Of a stretch of DNA of 19,809 bases, positions 15,445 through 19,809 are shown one piece after another. Origin of the DNA: Parachlamydia sp. (GTDB lineage: Bacteria; Chlamydiota; Chlamydiia; Chlamydiales; Parachlamydiaceae); NCBI GenBank assembly GCA_021298935.1, contig JAJTHR010000052.1, forward strand, positions 1-19,809. Direction: 5' to 3'. Numbering within the stretch: the first letter of the stretch is position 1; each line of letters opens with the position of its first letter. Under the pieces are notes generated by a model, which saw only the letters and a program-made list of their open reading frames with translations, was not told the origin of the DNA and did not search any database. The position numbers were made by a program, and so were the translations under genes.

Positions 15445-16314
15445 GTGGGGTTATTTTCTCGGGATAAGCCAAAAATAAAAATTCAAACGACCAAAAAAGA
15501 TGGCTTCAGCGGATGGTTAAAATGCTCTCATTGCAACGAACTGATCCATGCCAATGAGCTTGAGCAAAATAGCAACTGCTGTCCTAAATGCGATTACCAT
15601 TACCGGCTTGCAACAGAAAATCGCATTAAAAGCATCAGTGACAGTGGGACCTTCAAAGCGTTATTTAATAATCTCCAAACAGTCGATGCCTTGAATTTTG
15701 CCGATACCGATACCTACCCTAATCGCCTCGCGAATACAAAAGAGAAATCAACGGGTAATGAAGCAGTAACCGTCGGTACCTGCCTGCTTAATCAAAACAG
15801 AGTGGCCCTGGGCGTCATGGATTTTAGCTTTATGGGAGGGTCGATGGGTTCGGTCGTTGGTGAAAGGCTGACCCGTCTCATGGAATTGGCGATTCATGAA
15901 AAAATTCCTTTGATCATTATTTCCACATCTGGTGGAGCCCGCATGCAGGAATCCATTTTATCTCTTATGCAGATGGCCAAGACATCAGCCGCTCTGGCCA
16001 AGCTGCATCAGGCGGGAATTCCCTATATTTCTGTTTTAACAAATCCGACAACCGGTGGTGTGACTGCTTCATTTGCCTCGCTTGGCGATATTATTGTGGC
16101 TGAACCCAACGCCCTCATCTGTTTTGCCGGTCCCCGCGTCATTGAGCAGACGATTGGCCAACAGCTTCCGCCCGGAGCTCAGCAGTCTGAATTTTTACTT
16201 GAACATGGAATGATCGATTGCATTGTCAAACGGCATGAATTGAAGGCCAAGCTGGCTGAACTCTTGGACTATTTTAAAGGTAATAATCATAACAAATTGG
16301 AAGGGTTAGCATGA
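15445..16314 (+). CDS. accD: Acetyl-CoA carboxylase carboxyltransferase, beta subunit
   Basis: With AccA, transfers the carboxyl group from biotin to acetyl-CoA to make malonyl-CoA, the first step of fatty-acid synthesis. It has 289 aa. The N-terminal zinc finger has Cys27, Cys30, Cys46 and Cys49; the crotonase-type carboxyltransferase domain follows, with [16 protein letters not shown] at about 132-147, [16 protein letters not shown] near 170 and [11 protein letters not shown] near 206. The start is a GTG at 15445, with AAGGA six bases before it, giving the usual short basic N-terminus. It overlaps dut by four bases (ATGA). accA is not in the window. Its own promoter and palindrome lie upstream. 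Confidence 0.96.
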   Translation: MGLFSRDKPKIKIQTTKKDGFSGWLKCSHCNELIHANELEQNSNCCPKCDYHYRLATENRIKSISDSGTFKALFNNLQTVDALNFADTDTYPNRLANTKEKSTGNEAVTVGTCLLNQNRVALGVMDFSFMGGSMGSVVGERLTRLMELAIHEKIPLIIISTSGGARMQESILSLMQMAKTSAALAKLHQAGIPYISVLTNPTTGGVTASFASLGDIIVAEPNALICFAGPRVIEQTIGQQLPPGAQQSEFLLEHGMIDCIVKRHELKAKLAELLDYFKGNNHNKLEGLA

Positions 16315-16757
16315 ATCATCCGCACACTTTAGAAATTTCCGTAATGATCGATGAGGAAGAGCTGCTTCCCTTTTATATGACAGCCGGTGCTGCAGGCGCT
16401 GATATAAAGGCCTGCATGAAAGAGCCGCTTGAAATTCTTCCCGGCCATTCCGCATTAATACCGACAGGCATGCGCGTAGCCATCCCAGATGGATTTGAAA
16501 TTCAAGTGCGGCCTCGCAGCGGACTCGCTTTAAAGCATCAGGTGACTGTATTGAATACCCCGGGAACCATCGATGCCGACTACCGGGGAGAAATCAAAGT
16601 GATTTTGATTAATCATGGACTGCAGTCCTTTGTTGTCACTCATGGAATGCGCATTGCGCAGCTTGTTTTAGCTCCTGTCGTCAGGGCTCATTTCGTTTTG
16701 GCGAATGAGCTTGCTCTCACAGAAAGGGGAGCGGGAGGATTTGGACATACAGGTTAA
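16311..16757 (+). CDS. dut: dUTP diphosphatase
   Basis: Hydrolyses dUTP to dUMP and pyrophosphate, keeping uracil out of DNA and feeding thymidylate synthesis; 148 aa, trimeric family. All five motifs are present in order: 1 [10 protein letters not shown] at about 26-35, 2 PRSGLAL at about 68-74, 3 [16 protein letters not shown] at about 82-97, 4 [10 protein letters not shown] at about 114-123, and 5 [10 protein letters not shown] at the C-terminus. The start overlaps accD by four bases and the next gene, ptsN, follows after two bases, so translation is coupled along the operon. Confidence 0.97.
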   Translation: MNHPHTLEISVMIDEEELLPFYMTAGAAGADIKACMKEPLEILPGHSALIPTGMRVAIPDGFEIQVRPRSGLALKHQVTVLNTPGTIDADYRGEIKVILINHGLQSFVVTHGMRIAQLVLAPVVRAHFVLANELALTERGAGGFGHTG

Positions 16758-16759
16758 CG

Positions 16760-17206
16760 ATGAAAGCATCAATTTCTGATTACATGGATCCTCAGATGAT
16801 CGCTTTTTTTAAAGCAGAGTCGAGGGATGATGCCCTACAAAGGCTAGTTGAATTAATCTACAAAAGCGGAAAGATTGAGGATGAGGCTGCTTTTTACCAG
16901 GCCATTATTGAACGGGAAAAGATCGTCTCGACGGGAATTGGGATGGGAATTGCCATTCCGCACGCCAAGCTGCCTTCCTATGACAAATTTTTCATTGCCA
17001 TTGGCCTCCTTTCAAGTCCTGTTGAATGGAATTCGCTCGATGGAGCGCCTGTCCGGCTGGTTTTTATGATCGGCGGACCAGATGATAAGCAAACAGAGTA
17101 TTTACAGCTTCTCTCTGGATTAACGCAAACAATTAAGGATCAGACTAAACTAAAAAAAATTTTCACTCTGCGAGACCCCGTGCAAATGATTGCTTTATTT
17201 TCTTAA
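16760..17206 (+). CDS. ptsN: PTS EIIA-Ntr-like protein
   Basis: A single EIIA domain of the fructose/nitrogen family, 148 aa. The phosphorylated histidine is His68 in GMGIAIPHAKL; the LSSPVEWNSLDGAPVRLVFMI strand-loop and the C-terminal helix complete the domain. In the nitrogen-type PTS such proteins receive phosphate from EI and HPr and regulate other proteins rather than importing sugar; no EIIB or EIIC is nearby. It begins two bases after dut, and a second EIIA gene follows 43 bases later. Chlamydiae characteristically have this pair beside dut. Confidence 0.93.
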   Translation: MKASISDYMDPQMIAFFKAESRDDALQRLVELIYKSGKIEDEAAFYQAIIEREKIVSTGIGMGIAIPHAKLPSYDKFFIAIGLLSSPVEWNSLDGAPVRLVFMIGGPDDKQTEYLQLLSGLTQTIKDQTKLKKIFTLRDPVQMIALFS

Positions 17207-17249
17207 AATCATTTATATATATTTAATAACTCAATTAATTAGGTAGATT

Positions 17250-17948
17250 ATGGATTTAATGATCAAAGATGTCGCTGATCTTCTGAATGTATCCGAGAAT
17301 ACAGTCCAGCGCTGGATCACTGAAGGAAAAATCCCGACTTACCGCATTAACGAGCACTATTATTTCTCCCGTACAGAAGTGGAAAGCTGGGTCATTTCCC
17401 ATAAATTCGATGCCACGCAAGGTTCTTCACCCTTTCAAAAGGATGAAGATCCTACTCTATCCAAGGGTGGCTTTAAGCAGTTTGGCCTATTCAGATCTAT
17501 CCATAAGGGCGATGTCCTCCAGGATATCAAGGGATCGACAAAAGAGGAAATCATCCGCAGGACAATGAAAAAGGTGGCCAAGCAGCTGCACATTGATCCG
17601 GAAGTAATGTCCGAGCTCTTGCTTGACCGGGAAAAAATGATGCCGACTGCCCTGAGCAATGGAATAGCAGTTCCTCATACGCGGGACACTTTGCTTGAAG
17701 CGCATCATGATGTTGTCATTGTCGTTTTTCTAGACGAGCCGCTAGAATATGGGGCCTTAGACAATCAGCCTGTCCATACACTTTTTTTCTTATTTGCCTG
17801 TGAAGACAAGAGGCATTTAAATCTATTAGCAAAGATCGCTCATTTGAGCAGCCAGCCGCAAAACATTGAATTCTTCAAGACTCGTCCGTCTAAAGAGGAA
17901 ATGCTGGCATTCATCAAAGAATGGGAAACTCAAGTCACTCAACCTTAG
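17250..17948 (+). CDS. ptsN2: PTS EIIA protein with an N-terminal helix-turn-helix domain
   Basis: A 232-aa two-domain protein. Residues 1-50 form an excisionase/MerR-type winged helix-turn-helix (IKDVADLLNVSENTVQRWI, then GKIPTYRIN and a FSRTEVESWV end). After a linker (about 52-95) comes an EIIA domain, with the phospho-histidine His143 in SNGIAVPHTRD and FLDEPLEYGALDNQPV after it. The join suggests a regulator whose DNA binding answers to PTS phosphorylation. Pathogenic chlamydiae have the same fusion in the same place. The ATG at 17250 has only a weak AGGT upstream. The 43-base AT-rich gap to ptsN may contain extra regulation, otherwise it is the last gene of accD-dut-ptsN-ptsN2. Confidence 0.92.
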   Translation: MDLMIKDVADLLNVSENTVQRWITEGKIPTYRINEHYYFSRTEVESWVISHKFDATQGSSPFQKDEDPTLSKGGFKQFGLFRSIHKGDVLQDIKGSTKEEIIRRTMKKVAKQLHIDPEVMSELLLDREKMMPTALSNGIAVPHTRDTLLEAHHDVVIVVFLDEPLEYGALDNQPVHTLFFLFACEDKRHLNLLAKIAHLSSQPQNIEFFKTRPSKEEMLAFIKEWETQVTQP

Positions 17949-18006
17949 TTATACGCAATACATGGTTGGCTCCTAATTTCTCTCGTATCTCAGTTGGCAG
18001 CCCGAC

Positions 18007-18035
18007 TTGCGCAATGTTTATTCATAGTTTAAAAT
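18007..18035 (+). promoter_or_regulatory. Candidate promoter for the DUF29 gene pair
   Basis: TTGCGC at 18007-18012 and TAAAAT at 18030-18035 are 17 bases apart, with the DUF29 start codon 40 bases downstream. The -10 box is good, the -35 box mediocre. TTGCGC is also part of the palindrome TTGCGCAA at 18007-18014. The 126-base gap after ptsN2 shows no clear terminator or RNA gene. Confidence 0.35.
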
Positions 18036-18074
18036 ATAAATAGGTAGTTAAAGAGAAAACATTATGGAGGACTA

Positions 18075-18509
18075 ATGAGGCAACATAAAAATGAAAATCA
18101 TTTATATGAAAAAGATTTTTATAAATGGGCTTTTACTCAGGCTGAATTACTCAAAAATGGGCAATTAGAAAAAATTGACTTGGATAATATTATTGAGGAG
18201 ATAGAGTGCTTGGGTAGATCTGAAAAAAATGCCTTGAAAAGCCAAATGATTCGATTATTAAAGCATCTTTTAAAAATTGAATTTCAGCCAAAAAAGCATA
18301 CAAAATCTTGGGATACTTCTATTTCACAAGCAAGATTAAAAATAGATCGTAATATTGATGAAAATCCAAGCCTTAAATGCGAATTGGAAAAGGTAATGAA
18401 GGAAGCATTTACGTATGCTGTTAAAGAGGCAAGCTTAGAAACAAGCATAGACATTAAAAAATTCCCTAAAGAATGTCCTTGGCCATTAAAGGTAGTATTG
18501 GGGAAATAA
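18075..18509 (+). CDS. DUF29 family protein
   Basis: A 144-aa protein matching the DUF29 pattern throughout: LYEKDFYKWAFTQAELLKNG near the start, DLDNIIEEIECLGRSEKNAL at 36-55, a helix with RLLKHLLKIEFQP, and the closing FPKECPWPL. DUF29 is widespread in cyanobacteria and scattered elsewhere, with no established function. A strong GGAGG lies five bases before ATG 18075. The gene is far more AT-rich than the operon before it, which suggests acquisition by transfer. Its stop shares one base with the start of the next gene (TAATG), so the two are translationally coupled. Confidence 0.85.
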   Translation: MRQHKNENHLYEKDFYKWAFTQAELLKNGQLEKIDLDNIIEEIECLGRSEKNALKSQMIRLLKHLLKIEFQPKKHTKSWDTSISQARLKIDRNIDENPSLKCELEKVMKEAFTYAVKEASLETSIDIKKFPKECPWPLKVVLGK

Positions 18510-18685
18510 TGAACTGGATTAAAGCAAACTATCAATTTTTGGTCATTATTGTGGCTATTTTTTTTCTTTTTGTTTACACGATGGAAAAATTTACAGAAAT
18601 GGACAGAGAATTAGGGCATATTCAGGTGCTAACGATGCAACAGCAGTTGCCCAAATTCTATATGTATATAGCTAAGATTGGCTGA
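18509..18685 (+). CDS. Small single-helix membrane protein, 58 aa
   Basis: Starts at ATG 18509, overlapping the DUF29 stop codon by one base, with GGGGA just upstream; a longer frame from 18473 would lie inside DUF29 and has no support. Residues about 8-26 are a clear membrane helix (FLVIIVAIFFLFVY), followed by a short charged helix and a polar tail ending in YIAKIG. No family recognised. The tight coupling to DUF29 hints at a shared role, such as a membrane partner. Its last 14 bases overlap the end of the DUF2442 gene on the opposite strand. Confidence 0.6.
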   Translation: MNWIKANYQFLVIIVAIFFLFVYTMEKFTEMDRELGHIQVLTMQQQLPKFYMYIAKIG

Positions 18686-18962
18686 TCTGACTTTCGTGAG
18701 AGGTGTAAAGATTTTGATACTTTTCCCAGTAGTATAAATGTTCTGGTAAAAAGTCCTGACCATTTGGCCAGGAAAGATTGTCTATTTCATCAATTCTTAC
18801 TTTCTTAAAATAAGAAGGGTTTTCCAATTCCTTCCACCAAGGATCGTAATTTATTTTTTGGAAATCAATCGTTTGTATTTTCCCATCTTTATAGGTTATT
18901 TCAATGATGAAATCGCTAATTATTTTGAAAGATTGTATACTGAATTTACTAGGATCTTCCAT
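18672..18962 (-). CDS. DUF2442 domain protein
   Basis: A 96-aa protein with the DUF2442 layout: a first strand with a dGk turn (ITYKDGKIQTIDF), a helix, then FKKVRIDEIDNLSWPNGQDFLPEHLYY, where the Trp-Pro-Asn-Gly and Pro-Glu-x-Leu-Tyr motifs are typical. DUF2442 genes commonly sit directly beside DUF4160 genes, as here, in small pairs resembling toxin-antitoxin modules; the activity is not established. The ATG at 18962 overlaps the preceding DUF4160 gene by 14 bases, and the Shine-Dalgarno is weak, consistent with coupled translation. Confidence 0.82.
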   Translation of the reverse strand: MEDPSKFSIQSFKIISDFIIEITYKDGKIQTIDFQKINYDPWWKELENPSYFKKVRIDEIDNLSWPNGQDFLPEHLYYWEKYQNLYTSHESQISQS

Positions 18963-19245
18963 TTTTCTTACTCATAGCAAATTGAATTTTCGGTGGTGTT
19001 ACACTGTTTTCTTGATTAAGCATATCCCAACATTTCAAGAAATCATCTTTATACTTACGCAATGCTTCATTAATTATCCGTTCTTGGCGACTAGGCATAT
19101 TTCCATTTATACGGCATCCTGTCTCTATATCATAATTCGCACTATAGTTTCCATACATTGCTCGAAAATGTTTTAAGTGATGAGGTGCTCCCTTTTCACA
19201 ATAGATAAAAAAAACAATACCTAAAAAATCACCAATATTTGGCAT
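18949..19245 (-). CDS. DUF4160 family protein
   Basis: A 98-aa protein with the DUF4160 pattern: MPNIGDFLGIVFFIY opening, then HHLKHFRAMYGNYSANYDIETG with the histidine cluster of the family, GNMPSRQERII, and a final helix with KYKDDFLKCWDML corresponding to the usual 'h-x-x-E-L-x-x-N-W' end. Start ATG 19245 with AGGT six bases upstream. It lies between the DUF4160-like gene at 19259 (13-base gap) and DUF2442, overlapping the latter. Function unknown; the pairing with DUF2442 recalls toxin-antitoxin arrangements. Confidence 0.78.
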   Translation of the reverse strand: MPNIGDFLGIVFFIYCEKGAPHHLKHFRAMYGNYSANYDIETGCRINGNMPSRQERIINEALRKYKDDFLKCWDMLNQENSVTPPKIQFAMSKKNGRS

Positions 19246-19258
19246 GAATACCTGTTAC

Positions 19259-19516
19259 CTATAGATTGCTATTTGATTTAGCTTCATTCCAATAATCCAA
19301 AATATCGTTTCGAAAATTTCTTATCAATTTTTGTGCTTTGGCTAAATTAACAAATGAAATCGTATTAGACGTTTGACCATCAGTTTCTAGATTTCCCGTT
19401 TCTAAATTAATTAAAGCTTTTTTACCCGATTCATCTTGGACAAGTACGATATGTCTTGAAGGACTTTCTTCTTTGATGTAATACGATAAGCCGTCCCAGT
19501 TCGCAAACCTTAGCAT
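19259..19516 (-). CDS. DUF4160-like protein, diverged paralogue of its neighbour
   Basis: An 85-aa protein that aligns by eye with the DUF4160 neighbour at 18949: G-L-S-Y-Y-I against G-I-V-F-F-I, then S-P-S-R-H against A-P-H-H-L, INLETG against YDIETG, and FRNDILDYW against YKDDFLKCW. The N-terminus is shorter and the histidine cluster is reduced to one residue. I infer a tandem duplication with divergence. ATG 19516 has a GGGG-rich site upstream. It is the first gene of the three-gene minus-strand cassette. Low GC, likely acquired. Confidence 0.6.
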   Translation of the reverse strand: MLRFANWDGLSYYIKEESPSRHIVLVQDESGKKALINLETGNLETDGQTSNTISFVNLAKAQKLIRNFRNDILDYWNEAKSNSNL

Positions 19517-19735
19517 TTAATTGTCCCCTTTTTTTCAAATTAAATTATGAACTTGCTGTATTTTAAAAACAAGAAATTTTGCATACCTGCTTAGATCCGT
19601 TCTACTGATAGGAAATGATAAATTTCTTGAAGCAAAAAAATTATCACATGGGACGCTCAAATATTAATAGATAAAGCAACAATTTTTCTGTAAATTCAAA
19701 AAAATCTGAAATCAAATTCCTTTACTAACTACTGG
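19517..19735. other. AT-rich gene-free stretch at the right edge
   Basis: No open frame with coding character, RNA gene or clear repeat is visible here. Being upstream of the minus-strand DUF4160/DUF2442 cassette, it should hold that cassette's promoter, but AT-rich boxes occur throughout and I cannot choose one. Confidence 0.5.
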
Positions 19736-19765
19736 TTGTTAATATCCAATGCTTTATGCTACTAT
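19736..19765 (+). promoter_or_regulatory. Promoter pointing out of the window
   Basis: TTGTTA at 19736-19741 and TACTAT at 19760-19765 with an 18-base spacer, each matching the consensus at four of six positions. Transcription would begin near 19772 and run rightwards. No gene starts before the window ends; short frames after it hit stops, so a gene or an RNA gene just beyond the edge is likely. Confidence 0.4.
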
Positions 19766-19809
19766 GTTTTTACCCAAAAAACAAGTAGCCGTGATCTTTT
19801 CTGCCTGAA

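Noticed and set aside
17949..18074. tRNA or other RNA gene after ptsN2
   Set aside because: No cloverleaf arms or CCA end can be traced; only the short palindrome TTGCGCAA stands out.
1..19809. CRISPR arrays, insertion sequences, integrases, tandem repeats
   Set aside because: No regularly spaced repeats, transposase or integrase sequence, or terminal inverted repeats were found on either strand by eye.

Overview
The window looks like chromosomal DNA of an environmental ('Chlamydia-like') member of the Chlamydiae, of the Parachlamydia/Protochlamydia/Waddlia/Simkania kind. Two things point there. First, the right half carries the set rnc, radA, hemC, sodA, accD, dut, ptsN, ptsN (HTH-fused), which matches the genes I recall as CT290-CT299 of Chlamydia trachomatis. 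The gene beside rnc resembles CT296, a chlamydia-specific protein. Second, a complete glycine cleavage T-H-P1-P2 operon is present, of which the pathogenic chlamydiae are known to keep only gcvH. Genus and species cannot be fixed from sequence reading alone.

Layout. 1-1180: a broken WD40-repeat gene at the edge, a hypothetical gene (-) and a three-helix membrane protein (+). 1164-5399 (-): gcvT, gcvH, gcvPA and gcvPB, tightly packed. 5522-8511 (-): a CBM9/DOMON-like protein and a large membrane-anchored SurA/PpiD-like protein. 8670-9830 (+): an AT-rich gene of unknown family carrying a kinase-like DxHxxN...D signature. 9801-11193 (-): a lipoate-protein ligase overlapping a CT296-like 2-oxoglutarate-oxygenase-fold protein. 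11263-14631 (+): rnc-radA-hemC-hemD, nearly without gaps. 14686-15315 (+): sodA, with its own strong ribosome binding site and a short terminator. 15322-17948 (+): a good promoter, a perfect 11-bp inverted repeat at the predicted transcription start, then accD-dut-ptsN-ptsN2. 18075-19516: a strikingly AT-rich accessory stretch with a DUF29 gene, a small membrane protein, and an opposing cassette of two DUF4160-like genes and a DUF2442 gene. The last ~290 bases hold no gene but have a promoter pointing out of the window.

How the genes work together. The T, H and P proteins decarboxylate glycine and pass the one-carbon unit to tetrahydrofolate; H-protein needs lipoate on Lys58, which the ligase at 9801-10523 could supply. 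The L-protein and any lipoate synthase are not here. HemC and HemD make uroporphyrinogen III, but HemC is short and lacks the domain that carries the dipyrromethane cofactor cysteine in the classical enzyme. AccD is one half of the carboxyltransferase for fatty-acid synthesis, Dut protects DNA from uracil, and the two EIIA proteins form part of a nitrogen-type PTS, one of them with its own DNA-binding head. The most interesting points are the truncated HemC, the kinase-like orphan, the promoter/palindrome in front of accD, and the duplicated DUF4160 cassette.
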